This document shows positions 34,040 to 46,474 of a stretch of 64,000 bases of DNA, piece after piece. The DNA comes from Dioscorea cayenensis subsp. rotundata (taxonomy: Eukaryota > Streptophyta > Magnoliopsida > Dioscoreales > Dioscoreaceae). The notes under the pieces were generated by a model. The model was not told the DNA's origin. It saw nothing but the letters and a program-made list of their open reading frames with translations, and did not search any database. A program made the position numbers and the translations under genes. The number at the start of each line of letters is the position of its first letter. The first letter of the stretch is position 1. The stretch spans positions 2,666,001-2,730,000 of the forward strand of contig NC_052483.1 in NCBI RefSeq assembly GCF_009730915.1, written 5' to 3'.

Positions 34040-35686
34040 GAAAATGTTCTTTGATTTCCTGGAGGTTGCTTGTAGCTGAACTGGTCCCTCAGCGTTTGTT
34101 CCTTTCAAGACAAGATAGTAGTAGGACTTGGTCATCAAATAGCTGCTGATCTACTTGTTATTTGACTATATGTATATATATATATAGATATTATGAAGTC
34201 GTGTTGAATTTAGAGTAAATGTGCTCAGTGGCTGACTGTTAAGAGGATCTGGTCAAGAGAACCATATATACTGTGTCTGAATGGTTATGAATGTCAACGA
34301 AGTATGTATATATATATATATATATATATATAAAGCTTTTTGTTTGAGTTCATGAAGGTCAAGTCAAGCATGAAATATGCATCTGTCTCATATGAGTGAG
34401 GTTTTAGGTAGAGCTAGTTAGAAGGATTATTTAATGGAAGTGGCTAAATCATGTGTTGTGTTATGTACTAAAATAAAGAGATATATAATACATTTAAAAG
34501 GGGAAGAAAAAAAAGAAAGGAAGAAAGAAAGGAAGAATAAAAAAACAGAAGAGATAAATGTAGAAGAAAATTTGAAATTTCACTTTAGCTTTTTGAGTCT
34601 TTTAATTTTTTTAAAATAGTAGTTTCTTATCACTACTCTCATTGTTAAAAAATAATAATAATTTATAATTGATTGCTAAACTATAATTAATTATTTTTTA
34701 GATTTTTATTTCAGAAAATATAAATTATTTTAATTTTATTTTAAATTAAATATAGGACTTTGTTTTAATCTTTAATTATATAAATATTTTTATTTTTATT
34801 TTTATTTTTTAATAACACAAATATGTTAATAAAATCACTTGAAACCCTTGGTTTTTTTTAAAGGACCAATTAATCCCCCAACTTTTAAAAAGAACATTTC
34901 AATCAAGAAAAATTAAAGATATATAATCAATGACCAAATTTTCTTTATTCTATAACTAGTTAGTGAACTTTTCTTTCCAATAAACTCTCCCTCTGCCTAT
35001 TGAGAGTTAAGAGACGTTTTCCTTAAAAAAAAAAAAAATTTAAATTAAATTAAAACAAAAAAACAGAAAAAAATGTTAATCAAGCTCATGCATGACTCAT
35101 CTCGGGGTGGAGGCAAGCTTAAGGGTGAACTTGCTTATGGTCGAGCAAGCTTGTCTCCACCATTACAAGTTGTGACGAGCTCACCTGGCCACTAGGAGCT
35201 TGCTTGGGGGTTGGGTGAGCTCATGTGGCTAAAAATAAAAAAATAGTTGATTGGATATATAATTGGTTGGAATTCAAAAATTCTTTGCAAGAAAATCTCC
35301 ATGCTCTTTTTCAAAACTTGGAAGAATAATTAGTTTTTCTTAAAAATAAAAAAATACATCATTTTAACTCATTCATGAACATATCAATTAAATTAAAACT
35401 TAAAAAATGTATACAGATAAACAAACTATATTTCCATCATGGAAGACAATAAGACCAAAATTACAAATACTTGAACATGTATATATTTTCAACCAAATTT
35501 TTTTAAAATTATGAAAAATGGTATTTGAAGAAAATCTGTATATATAAATCCCATCAGTTGAAAGTTCAGCATCAGCCAAGTCTTCTCTACTCACGACACC
35601 CAATCCTCATCACCTTTTTCTCAACTTTTTTTTTTTAAATTCAAAATAAGTATAAACAAAATTGGAACTTTTATTATATATAAATT
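34040..35686. other. Upstream flank of HHP copy D, duplicated beside copy E
   Basis: No gene is recognised. The sequence from about 34430 to 35686 matches 50663-53190 (for example gaagtggctaaatcatgtgttgtg against gaagtggctaattcatgtgttgtg), so it belongs to the segmental duplication. In the second copy the match is interrupted by the insertions 46359-50662 and about 52234-52950. Confidence 0.65.
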
Positions 35687-36168
35687 TGTAGAAAAACCTT
35701 GAAAACAGAGCTCATTCTTCACTAATTTTGCTTAACAATCTCCATTCCAGCAGCAGCAATCATCCCACAAGGTTCTTCAGATCAATCACAGTGAGAAATC
35801 ACAAAGATACAAGGAAGAGATCAAGAAGAGAAGGAATTGAGAGAAGAAAGGAGCAATGGTTGTTATTCAAAAAGGAATTCAAGGTTTTTCTTCAATCTTA
35901 CAATGAGCTCAAGGCTCTGTTATATAGGAAAGAAGATACTGAGCTGCCACTAGTTGTAACTAATTGACAGTTGTTGTAACAAACACGGCAACTGGATTAC
36001 AGTGTAATAGAGTATGCCATGTGGGCAAATGATGTAACAGACTATAATGGTCACATGAAAAAGTTCCTCAGTTCTTCTTCTTCTTCTTCAAGCCTTCAAT
36101 GCTTTAATCTTCTCTTCTCCTCTTATCCAATAAAATTAATTCATTAAAGCTTTAGCATATCTCCAACA
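35687..36168 (-). repeat. 3' LTR of the decayed copia element
   Basis: It begins tgtagaaaaacc and ends atctccaaca. It is followed by an expanded (CT)n tract. Confidence 0.88.

Positions 36169-36223
<55 letters not shown>
36169..36223. repeat. (CT)n microsatellite inside the polypurine tract
   Basis: The sister copy reads ccccccctcaagttgg at this place (41222-41236). Here the run of C is followed by about 24 CT units before caagttgg. On the element's own strand this is (GA)n inside the plus-strand primer tract. Confidence 0.85.
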
Positions 36224-36228
<5 letters not shown>

Positions 36229-36244
36229 GGACGGTGGAAAGGAA

Positions 36245-39200
36245 CTAAATAACCCCCAACTTGGAAAGTAATAGGTGATGTTGAGGACCAGACATAGCCT
36301 TAGGGAAGATGTCTGCAAGTTGAAGCTGTGTAGGTATGTTACAATGTGATTTGCCCTGCTTGCAATTGTTCCCTGACAAAATGGCAATCAAGTTCAATGT
36401 GTTTGGTTCTCTCATGGAAAACATGATTTTGAGCAATATGAATAGCCGCTTGACTATCACATTTCAAAGGCACTGGAATTACTAAAGGTACAGTAAGCTC
36501 ATCAAGTAATCTAGTTAGCCAAGCTAACTCTGAACACACCCTTTGCATAGATCTGTATTCGGCTTTAGCTGATAAAAGTGAAATTGCCCTTTGCTTCTTT
36601 AATTTCCAAGAGATTGGAGAATGTCCCAACATTATATAGAAGCCACTTACTGATTGTCTCATTTGTGTACAAGCTGCCCAATCCGAGTCGCAATAAGCTT
36701 GAAGAACAAAGGAAGATTCTAAATTCATCAAGAGTCCCTTGTTTGGATTTGTCTTTAAGTATTTCATACATGAATTGTTGCTTCCATGTGTGATGAATGA
36801 GGAGCATGAATGAGGAGCTGACATAAATTAGCTTAAATGTTGTAATGCAAAAGTCAAATCTGGTCCAGTGTTTGTAAGATAATTGAGTTTCCCAATTAGT
36901 CTTCTATAAAGACTAGCATCTTCAAGAGGTTCATCCATATTGACAGTCAATTTTAAGCTAGGATTCAATGGACTAGATGCTCCAGCAAGATTACTACAGT
37001 TGAATTCAGTCAAGAAGTCTAATGTAAACTTCCTTTGAGTTAAAATAAGATTTTGCCCCTCTTGAATGTCTTCTATTCCTAGTAAATAGTGTAGCTTTCC
37101 TAGATCTTTGATTTTAAATTGTTGATCAAGAAAAATCTTCAAACTACCCATCTCTGATTCATCATCTCCTGTCATTAAAATATCATCTATGTATATGGCC
37201 AAAAAGGTTTTTCCAGAAACTGTCCTTTTGTAAAAGAGTGAATAATCATTTCTAGAATTTTGATAGCTTCTTGTTCTCAATGCTTCTAACATCTTAGAGT
37301 ACCATTGTCTTGAAGCTTGTTTGAGCCCATACAATGATTTCTTAAGTTTTCACACAAGCTTATCATCTTGTACTGTTAGACTAGGAGGAATTTTCAAGTA
37401 AATATCTTCATGTAGGTCTCCATGGAGGAACGCATTATTAACATCTAGCTGCAGCAATTTCCATTGCTTCTTCACTGTCACAACAATTAAGCTTCTAATT
37501 GTAATTATTTTCACCACAGGGAAAAAGGTTTTTGTGTAGTCAATTCCCTTTTTTTTTGTGTATCTTTCAACTTCTCTAGCAGCATTATACTTTATTTTGT
37601 AAACCTGCTTGGAACTTATTGGTTTCTTTCCTTTGGGAAGAGGAACTAATTCCCATGTATGATTTTCTTCCAAAGCCTCAAATTCATTTTGCATAGCCTT
37701 GTCCCATGCAGGATTACCAAATGCCTCCTTATAAGTTTGTGGTTCATGCAATGTGGACATTAGAGTAAGCATTTTTTGGTTTTGATGCTGTAAAGTAGAG
37801 AAACAGATATGTTTGTTTGGCAAACAAGTGTTTGTAATAGTGTGAATACAGTTTTCAGGACATGCAAAAGAACATTGTGTATTGTTGGTTCTGGCACTAT
37901 TATAAATATAATCACTCAAGTAACTTGGAGCATTGTGTGTTCTAGAAGATCTCCTTGTGACAGGATGATCAGAAGAAGAAGAAGGGGTAGGAATTGGATA
38001 CAAAGAACATGAATTTTGTATAGACTCCAAAGGTGTTGTAAAAATAGTATTTCTATGAAGAGTAGAAGAACCATAGTCTGTAGCCATAAAAGAATTCACT
38101 TGAACAGAATTTGGTAAAAGATTTGAAAATAGGGTATCTTGTGGGAACGAATAGAAAGGAAAAATGTTTTCATGAAAGATAACATCTCGGGTAATTGTAA
38201 TTTCAAAGGAATCAAGAAACAAGACTTTATATCCCTTTTTATCAAAATGGTAGCCAAGAAAACACAAGGTTTAGCTCTAGGATGAAACTTATCTTTGAAT
38301 TTATTTACATTTGTTGCATTTCAAAGACAACCGAAAGGTTTAAGATGAGAGTAATTTGGAGGAGAATTAAAGAGAATTTCAAAGGGTGTTTTATTGTTTA
38401 AGATTCTAGAGGGAAACCTATTTATCAAATATATTACTGTTAGAACACAATCCCCCCAATATTTAAGAGAATCTTGAGACTGAAATAGAAGAGCCCGAGA
38501 AGTCTTTAATAAGTGTTTATGTTTCCTTTTAACTACTCCATTTTGTTGAGGAGTATGAACACAAGAGGTTTGATGGACAATGCCTCTTTCAACAAAGAAT
38601 GCCCTTAGTTCTAAACTTCCACCTAGCTCTAGTGCATTATCTGACCTAAATTGTTTTAATCTAATTTTAAATTGTGTCTCAATCATTTGAATGAAAATTT
38701 TCAGACTAACAGAAGCATCCTTTTTAGTTGTCAGTAAGTATGTCCACGTGGCTCTGCTAAAATCATCCACAATAGTAAGAAAATATCTATATCTTTCATG
38801 AGTTTCAGCTTGATATGGTCCCCAAATATCAATGTGTATTAACTGAAACATTGAGGAAGAATGTATATGGCTATTAGGAAATGGCAAGCTGTGTTGTCTT
38901 GATTGTGGACAAATGTTGCAAATGATATAGGATTCAAATAAGCCACTAGAATTCAGAAATTCAAGCTATTTCATTTTGTTAAAAGGGAGATGGCCAATTC
39001 TATTATGCCACAGAATGAAAGATGTACAATTATTGACTGAATGAAAAATATTTGGAAAAAAAGAACAAGTAGAATGTGAACATTGTTCACTGCTAACAGA
39101 ATCAGAATTCAAAGTTGGTTTGTGTGTTGAATGTGCTCCTTGAGTGAATAATAGGTACAAGCAATTTTCCAACGGAAAGCAAGTTATAATGGAAACTGGG

Positions 39201-40580
39201 AACAAAAAGAACATATGAAACCAAGAAGTCATATGCTAAAAGTACAGTACTAGAAAAGGAAACAGTTATTTCTTGACCTGTAGGAAGAGTAATTGGGAAA
39301 GGTTTAGGCAAAGGTTTCAAGTTTTCAAAGTAGGATTTATCATAACACATGTGGTCTGAGGCTCCACTATCAAGAATCTATGAATTTGAGGAATTTAAAC
39401 ACTCGCTACTATTGCTAAACATGTATGAACAATTTGTATTAAAGAGGAGATCAAAAGGTGTACCTGCCATAGGAACTGAAGAAGAGGAAGCTAAATTTGC
39501 ACTCCTAGTAGCATTGGACTTATCAGTAACTTCACCTTGTATTACAGCCTTTGATGAATCATTCAACATCATTAACAGTTTGTTAAGCTGAGTAGTCAAT
39601 TCTGTTAAATGAGTACCTTCTAAAATATGTGAAGTTGGGATACAGTTTGAGATACCTCCTTGAATAGAAGTAGTAAACCTTTTGTCCTTGTTAAATTTTT
39701 GATGATTTTGAAACCCATGTAACTTGTAGCATCTTTCTTTTGTATGTCCTGTTTTTCTGCAACAGTCACAGAACAATTTTCTATATTCTATTCTGTCCTT
39801 ATTTGAACCTTGAGTATTGTTCTTATTACAATGAGTGTTGTGGTTGCTAGAAAAACCAGTATTGAAAGATACAACATCTGAAGTAAATTATCCGCCTGAA
39901 CCTATTTCCCTTTGATTCTCTTCTTGTATCAGTAAAGTATAAGCCTTTCTAACTGATGGCAATGGCTTCATCATCAGAATTGTTCCTCTAACAGCAGTAT
40001 AGCTCTCATTTAATCCCATAAGAAATTGCATCAGTTTCTGACCTTCTTCTAGCTTGTGTAATTCCTGTGAAGCTCCACAAGAACATTGTGGTAAATTGCA
40101 TAAAGTTTGGATTTCATCCCAAAAACCCTTGATCTTGGTGTAATAGGTGATGATATTACTTGAACCCTGAGAGATTTGACTCAATTCTTTCTGGATCTGA
40201 AACAGTTGAGGACCATTGAGTTTACCAAATCTTTCTATCAGTTCAAGCCATATTTCACTAGCAGAATTCATATACACAATACTGCCTACAATCTCACTAG
40301 ACAAAGCATTCAAAATCTAAGAAATAACCATGCTATTACACCTCTCCCAGTTTTGATATTCAGATGAATCTTATTCAAGTTTCTTCAAAGTACCATTTAC
40401 AAACCCTAGTTTGTTTTTGGCTGTCAAAGCAATCTCCATAGCTCTTTTCCATGAGCCAAAACCCAACCCATTAAAGGGCTTAGAAACCAAGATCATGCTT
40501 GGATTGTCCAAGGGTTGAAAGTAACAAGGATGTTGAGGATCATTCGATCCTTTTCCCCTAATTGAAGAACTATCAACCAT
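36245..40580 (-). pseudogene. Copia gag-pol, broken by stops and frameshifts
   Basis: Pieces in order are: gag N-terminus 40580-40371 and gag core 40313-39888; CCHC knuckle about 39776-39720 (CDCCRKTGHTKERC); protease region about 39350-39230; pre-integrase 39232-38966 (LWHNRIGHL); integrase 38887-38321 (HIDIWGPY, RSDNALELGG, PQQNGVVKRKH); RT 38267-36828 ([25 protein letters not shown]); RNase H 36824-36245 (YCDSDWA, SAKAEYRSM, HERTKHIELDCHFV). Several catalytic motifs are recognisable, but integrase shows a VKRKH change where VERKH is usual, and at least six frame breaks separate the pieces. It cannot produce a working polyprotein. Confidence 0.88.
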
Positions 40581-40736
40581 TAAAAACTTGCTAACAAGAT
40601 CAAGAACCAGAATAGATCACAAGATTCAAATAAAAACTCAAGAAAACCAGCAGATCTAATAGATCCAATCAAGAACAATGCTAGATCACAAGAACTTCAC
40701 AAAAGAAAACTAACAAGATCGCTAGCTCTGATACCA

Positions 40737-41223
40737 TGTAGAAAAACCTTGAAAATAGAGCTCACTCTTCACCGATTCTACTTCACAATCTCTAGTCAAG
40801 TAGCAGCAATCCTCCCACAAGGTTCTTCAGATCAATCACAGTGAGAAATCACAAAGATACAAGGAAGAGATCAAGTAGAGAAGGAATTGGGAGAAGAAAG
40901 GGGCATTGGTTTTCATTCAAAAAGGAATTCAAGGTTTTTCTTCAATCTTACAATGAGCTCAAGGCTCTGTTATATAGGAAAGAAGATACTGAGCTGGCAC
41001 TAGCTGTAACTAATTGACAGTTGTCATAACAAATACGCCAGATGGATTACAATGTAATAGAGTATGCCATGTGGGCAAATGATGTAACAGACTATAATGG
41101 TCAAATGAAAAAGTTCCTCAATTCTTCTTCTTCTTCTTCTTCATCAAGAATTCAATGCTTAATCTTCTCTTCTCCTCTTATCCAATAAAATTAATTCATT
41201 AAAACTTTAGCATATCTCCAACA
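40737..41223 (-). repeat. 5' LTR of the decayed copia element, shared with a second partial element
   Basis: This LTR adjoins the primer binding site of the element to its left. On its right it is followed by a polypurine tract and RNase H, so it is also the 3' LTR of the partial copy 41224-41765. Confidence 0.85.
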
Positions 41224-41765
41224 CCCCCCTCAAGTTGGACGGTGGAGAGGAACTAAGTAACCCCCAACATGGAAAGTAATAGGTGATTTTGAGGACCAGA
41301 CAAAGCCTTAGTGAAGATGTCTGCAAGTTGAAGCTGTGTAGGTACATGTTGCAATGTGATTTGCCCTGCTTGCAATTGCTCCCTGACAAAATGGCAATCT
41401 TTAATGTGTTTGGTTCTCTCATGGAAAACAGGATTTTGAGCAATATGAATAGCCGCTTGACTATCACATTTCAAAGGCACTGGAATTACTGAAGGTACAG
41501 TAAGCTCATCAAGTAATGTAGTTAGCCAAGCTATCTCTGAACACACCCTTCGCATATATCTGTATTCGGCTTTAGCTAAAGAAAGTGAAACTGTCCCTTG
41601 CTTCTTTGATTTCCAAGAGATTGGAGAATGTCCCAACATTATATAAAAGCCACTTACTGATTGTCTAGTTTGTGTATAAGCTGCCCCATCTGAGTCGCAA
41701 TAAGCTTGAAGAACAAAGGAAGATTCTGAATTCATCAAGAGTCCTTGGTTTGGATTTGTCTTTAA
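41224..41765 (-). pseudogene. Second partial copia copy: RNase H end only
   Basis: It begins with ccccctcaagttgg (polypurine tract complement), then gives RNase H motifs on the minus strand (YCDSDGAAYTQTRQS, LAKAEYRYM, HERTKHIKDCHFV). Similarity to the first element stops at about 41766 in a (TA)n-rich stretch. Its 5' LTR and upstream genes are missing. Confidence 0.85.
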
Positions 41766-41814
41766 GTATATACCAACTTTGAGCTAAAAAAGAGAATACA
41801 TATATAATTATGCA

Positions 41815-41886
<72 letters not shown>

Positions 41887-42690
41887 CACCTTAGATCCTT
41901 ATATGAAGAAGTTCAAATGGGTGCCAGCTTTACAAGTATATAAAAGTAAATTCAATTGTAAGGCATGCACAATGATGTAGAACTTACCATGAACATACAC
42001 ATGAACACATAATCTATATATATATGTATGTATTTTCATGTGAAACCATAAAAAATAAAAAAATAGTAAAAGAAACATGGTTTCTTGCAGGTTTACTTTA
42101 ACACCAATCATGGTTCAAAAACTCCGCAAAGCTTGGGTTTCTAAAGAATGAAAAACATAAACAACTGTAGGTTTTTTGAGCAAGTATAAGTCCACATAAA
42201 CAATAAAAAATGGTGCAACTCTTCATGCAAACATAATCATAAAAACAAACAAGTTCTCATACAACAATGCCATGAATGGAGAGTTATGCTTTCCATCAAG
42301 GTGGACAATCATCGGTAACTACCTTTAGGTTTACTGATAAGTTGGCAATGATGAGCTGCTCTCCGGCTTAATCACTGTCACTACTATGCTCCGGCAATGT
42401 TCCTCACCCTTGAAGCTCCTAGTGGAGAAGCAATGGTAACCAAGGAGAGGAAAGAAGCAAAAGAGTGGGGAAGAAAGCAAATGGAGAAGAAGAGCATCAA
42501 TGGAGAAGATGGAGAAGTAGGAGAACCATGGATTTAAAGACTTGGCCAAGTGGAAGACAAGGATGTGATGGAGCCAGAATTTCCTTCGGGAATTCATCAT
42601 CCCAGCTAAACACCCAAAGCATGGAGATAAAGAAAGTGGGATTAAGGACAAATCAATAGCTTAGCATCCTAAGCATACTTTAATGCATGG
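41766..42690. other. Non-coding sequence with a (TA)n tract
   Basis: The (TA)n tract is at 41815-41884. The segment 42084-42147 (caccaatcatggttcaaaaa and onward) recurs at 54348-54405. A purine-rich stretch at about 42420-42540 has no recognised domain. Confidence 0.5.
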
Positions 42691-42696
42691 GTGGGG

Positions 42697-43112
42697 TCCA
42701 CATCATCACCTCCTTCTACCCATTAGCTACTACTCCTTCATGTGTCACCAATTCATTCAAACCATATACATAAGTTTCATCACAGCATTCAGTATGGCAA
42801 TGGCAATGGTCTTCCTTCTGGCTGTTTTCAGAACCCCTAGCTCTCGAATGTTCCGATCATCCTTGTTATTTTGCATGGGAGTGTCAGTGATAGTGGCAAT
42901 CATACACAAGGTGATGATGTTCAGTGATCGACATCCTAATGCAATGGTAACAACTGTGTATGAGTTGTTGGTGGAGGTTTTCTACATTATTGGAGTGGTT
43001 ATCTATGTTGTAAGGATTCCTAAGAGATGGATGCCAAGGATGTTTTATCTTGTGGGGAATAGCCATCAATTGTTTCATTTAATGGCAATTGCAGGTGCAT
43101 GCATGCACACAT
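42697..43112 (+). pseudogene. Fragment of an HHP copy C-like gene
   Basis: About 415 bp match exon 3 of copy C from [11 protein letters not shown] onward ([70 protein letters not shown]). It shares the GNSH variant seen only in copy C. It lacks exon 1, exon 2 and the SxxxH part, carries changes at conserved positions (PERWMPG becomes PKRWMPR), and loses similarity after about 43112. It is non-functional and more divergent from C than the tail at 44454. Confidence 0.85.
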
Positions 43113-43402
43113 TATCTGGCTATTGTGATGGTGGATAAGGCATTAGCGCCAAAGTCATTTGATTCTCCAGCAAAGCACGTGCGACGGAGCACATCCAGTG
43201 AATTGGCAAGTTTTAAAGATGCCATATTAACTAATAGAGGGACTTAATAGTGGCCAGGTGGACAAAGGAGCAGAAGGAAAAGAAGAATGAATTCCAGGCT
43301 CGTGGGTTATGTTAAACCTATGAGTGTGGCAGAGGGAAATAATGTGAGTGGTGGAATGAAGGAGTTAGTTATGTTCTAGCCCAATGAGAGTATAATGGCA
43401 AC
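43113..43402. other. Unassigned sequence between the HHP fragment and the LTR remnant
   Basis: No gene or element end is recognised. Confidence 0.4.
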
Positions 43403-44450
43403 TGATAAGAACGAAGAATACGTGTCGATCACGTAATAATAGTGTGTGTAAAGCAAAGTGTCGGTCCAGAAGAAAGAAAGAGAATACTAGTAATAGCCCT
43501 AATTCTGAAAATTAGCCTAATCGATCGAATGATGTGTGTGTGAACAATAGAGAGTAAAAACAAGAAATACGAAAATAAAGCCAGAGAGAAATTAGGGGAA
43601 GAAATGATTTCCGGGCATAGTCTTCTTCTAGTGTTATGAAGTACAAGACAAAGATTTCTAAGTATGCAATCTTATTTGAACGGAGAGGTTTCCAGAATTA
43701 TACTAAACCCCCCTTTCGAGGGTGAAGAGTAACTTAATCAGTGTAGAGTTGATTCAGACATCCACATAATCACATTAACACTTTATGAAACCTCACTGTG
43801 AGGTAATGATATCTCTTAAATAAATAATCTCCTTTGTGAAAAGAGATTATCGCTAATCTGAATACAAAGTAGAGATGTGATTTATTCTAAAATCTACTCC
43901 ACATGATTGCAAAGAGCACGTAGATAATCATTAACTCAATCGGGAGAATTAAGGAAGACAGAGTCTTCAAAATACCCTATACCCAGACTTACTAACAATT
44001 CCTTTTAATCACGGCATGTCTATGCTAAGTGGGTATTTTTACTCGTCACAAAGCACACCAAGTATGATAGTTAGGGCTTTCACCTCGTTAAAAATCAAGC
44101 ATTCAAACACGCGATTAGATTTAAATAGAATGAATTATAATAGGGAAACAATTAAATTATGAATATGTAACAACCAATGTCAAAAAGTAAACTCTAGAGT
44201 TCAACTATGCCCAAACATCTAACAAATTAGCCCTCCATTAATGGAGAGCAAGCATATAAGATATAAGACACGAAAAGAAATATAAAAAATATGGAAACCC
44301 CCTTCTTAATCGTTCCGTACAAGAATCGCCAGAGAAACCCTAATAAAGCTTCCATGCACGCCACCAAGATGAGCTTGACAACTACAATCTTCAATTCCCT
44401 TGAATATGGATCCAAATCTCCCTTAGAATCACCCCTTGAGCCCTGGAGAT
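43403..44450 (-). mobile_element. Truncated gypsy-like LTR, inverted copy of the LTR at 55893-63027
   Basis: Read on the minus strand it matches about 61966-63027: the segment around gagatttggatcca, the motif gcgtgcatggaagct, the gtttgggcatagttgaact passage, and the stretch around tttccagaattatactaaa. It ends where the intact LTR ends (43403, complement of ...tatca). The first roughly 690 bases of the LTR are missing, the break being at about 44450 next to HHP sequence. Confidence 0.8.
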
Positions 44451-44453
44451 TCG

Positions 44454-44541
44454 TCATCTGATGGTAATTACAGGTGCATACACACATTATCTTGCCACCC
44501 TTGTTTACCTCCAATGGAGAGACTCAGAATATTTTTGTTAG
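44454..44541 (+). pseudogene. Last codons of an HHP copy C duplicate
   Basis: The sequence encodes [20 protein letters not shown] and the C-terminal SEYFC with stop TAG at 44539-44541, nearly identical to the end of copy C. The 120-bp spacer to copy E is also nearly identical to the C-D spacer. It marks the left edge of the second segmental duplicate. The rest of the gene is absent. Confidence 0.85.
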
Positions 44542-44661
44542 CTTTTCAATAAACCAAACTTTGTATTTAACAAGTAGAACTAATATACAGAACAAATTGA
44601 AGCTTTACATTTTGAATGAATCAAAGAATTATACACATTTCCAAGTGATTATTTGCTAAAT

Positions 44662-45640
44662 CTAATAACACCGGTCCATTTCTCTCCAATTCAAGTACAT
44701 CACACTTGCAAGATAGTGTGTGTAAGCTCCGGCGATAACAAGAACATGGAAGAGCTGATGGCTATGTCCCACAAGATCAAACTTCCCTGGCATCCACCTC
44801 TCCGGAACCCTCGTTGCATAAACAACAACCCCAAGCCCATAGAAACCACCCATCGCAAGCTCATACACTGCCGTCATCACTGCCACCGGTTCCTCGCTGA
44901 AAACCAACAGCTTGTGTATGATAGGCACAATTCCTGATACACCCATGCAAAAGAAGAGCAATGCACGTACAGACCTAAACTCTGGCGTCTGAAACACCGG
45001 CACAAGCGAAGCCAAAATACTCGCAACACCAAAGATGGTAATGAAACCAATGTAGAGGTTTCGAACAAAGGGGTCACACATGAAGGTATAGTAAACTAGA
45101 GGGTAGAAAGAGGTGACAATTAAGGTTGAGATTCCAGTGTAATCTAGTCTGAGCATGGTGTATGCACAGTGCTCTGAGTGGCATGATAGAAGGTGGCACA
45201 CACTGCTTGTTAACAAGCAAAACATGGCTCCAAACAAGTATGCATAGAATGGCCAACGTGTAATCATACTCTCAAGCACATCATCATCTTTCATAATACT
45301 CTGCATTGATATAAAGAGAATCTTATTAAGTGCATATTATAATTAGCATTAATTTTGTAACAAATTCATCAAAATTAAAGAGAGAATATAAATATATACC
45401 AGGAGATTAATGATGTTGGTTTGGTTGGCTGGAACTAGAGCTCTGATTACTGTGGCAGAAGTAGTATTCAAGATCATGACTTTATCTGATGAGCTCTGAC
45501 TGAAGGTTAATGGAGCAAAGGCATGCATTGTGCATAAGGTGAGAGTGAGGAAGATGATGAATCCTATCAAATGCCTGAAAAACAAGACAGGTTCATGTTA
45601 GACAGAGAAATATATATATTAGATGAAGCTTGAAAGTTTC

Positions 45641-45674
<34 letters not shown>

Positions 45675-45875
45675 GTAGAATGTTGCTTACGTCCAGATGT
45701 TGAGGGTTTCATTGTGAATTGAGAAGATGCTGAGAATGGTTTGCTTCCATGGCCATTCAGAACGGTAGTAGTTCAAGATGAACTCATTATCTTTGAGGAA
45801 AGTTGGGAGAGATTCAAATCCCACAAGCTCACACTTTGCAGCCTCTTTGCACTGAAAAGAGCATGTCTTTCCCAT
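44662..45875 (-). CDS. Heptahelical transmembrane protein (HHP/PAQR family), copy E, 332 aa
   Basis: Exons 45875-45691, 45574-45400 and 45300-44662 join to 999 bp in frame, with GT-AG introns at the same places as copies B-D. The N-terminus is short ([20 protein letters not shown]), followed by [16 protein letters not shown] and HNETLNIWT. Exon 2 gives the first membrane segment ([14 protein letters not shown]) and a long Ser/Thr-rich loop. Exon 3 has SxxxH ([13 protein letters not shown]), LRLDYTGI and HxxxH (H301/H305, [11 protein letters not shown]). No lesion is seen, and all metal ligands are kept. It is the intact twin of pseudogene D. The second intron contains a normal donor and acceptor, and the first contains a (TA)n tract. 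It is probably the only working gene of this subtype in the window. Confidence 0.92.
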
Positions 45876-45982
45876 TGCAGATGAGCAAGAAATTCTCTTT
45901 CTCTCTTCTCAAAGCTTGAAGGAATATATTGATTATTGAGGTTTAGTTTGAAGAAGTATGGAAATGGGAATGGTTTCAGTTC

Positions 45983-45992
45983 TTATTTATAG
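45983..45992 (-). promoter_or_regulatory. TATA box of HHP copy E
   Basis: The minus strand reads ctataaataa about 110 bp upstream of the start codon at 45875. Confidence 0.65.
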
Positions 45993-46474
45993 ACTTGAGA
46001 ATTTTCATCGATTTCCTGGAGGTTGCTTGAGCTGAACTGGTCTCTTTTTTTGACCTTTTAAGACAGGATAGCATAGTGGGGCTCGTCATCAATTAGCTTC
46101 TGATATATATATATATATATATATATATTATGAAGTGTCGTTGAATTTGGAGTTAATGTGCTCAGTGCCTGACAGTTGAATGGATCTTGTCAAGAGAAGC
46201 ATACTGTGTCTGAATGGATGCGTATGTCAACCAAGCTTTTATATATATATATATAGGTTTGTTTGAGTTCATGAAGGTCAAGTCAAGCATGAAAATATGC
46301 ATGTCTCATATGAGTGACCTTTTAATTAGGTAGAGTTAGAAGGGTTGTTTAATGGAAGTGTGGACCCCACCCTTTATACCTAATAGTAATATTATTATAT
46401 TTATTATTTGTTTTAATTTAAAACTTTTAATTAACTTTGAATTTAAATTTTAAATTTTAAAAAAAATCATTACA

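Larger units (their letters stand above)
35687..41223 (-). mobile_element. Decayed Ty1/copia retrotransposon (5.54 kb)
   Basis: The LTRs are 35687-36168 and 40737-41223 (TG...CA, about 480 bp). The primer binding site on the minus strand at about 40725-40736 reads tggtatcagagc. Between them, in order on the minus strand, are gag, zinc knuckle, protease, integrase, RT and RNase H, all interrupted by stops and frameshifts. The LTRs show clearly more differences than those of the element in copy D, so it is older. No matching target duplication is seen on the right, because a second element's interior begins directly after the right LTR. Confidence 0.9.

Noticed and set aside
42697-44541. One HHP gene split by the LTR remnant at 43403-44450
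   Set aside because: The two HHP pieces overlap by about 38 bp of the same coding region and differ in sequence, so they come from different copies and not from one interrupted gene.
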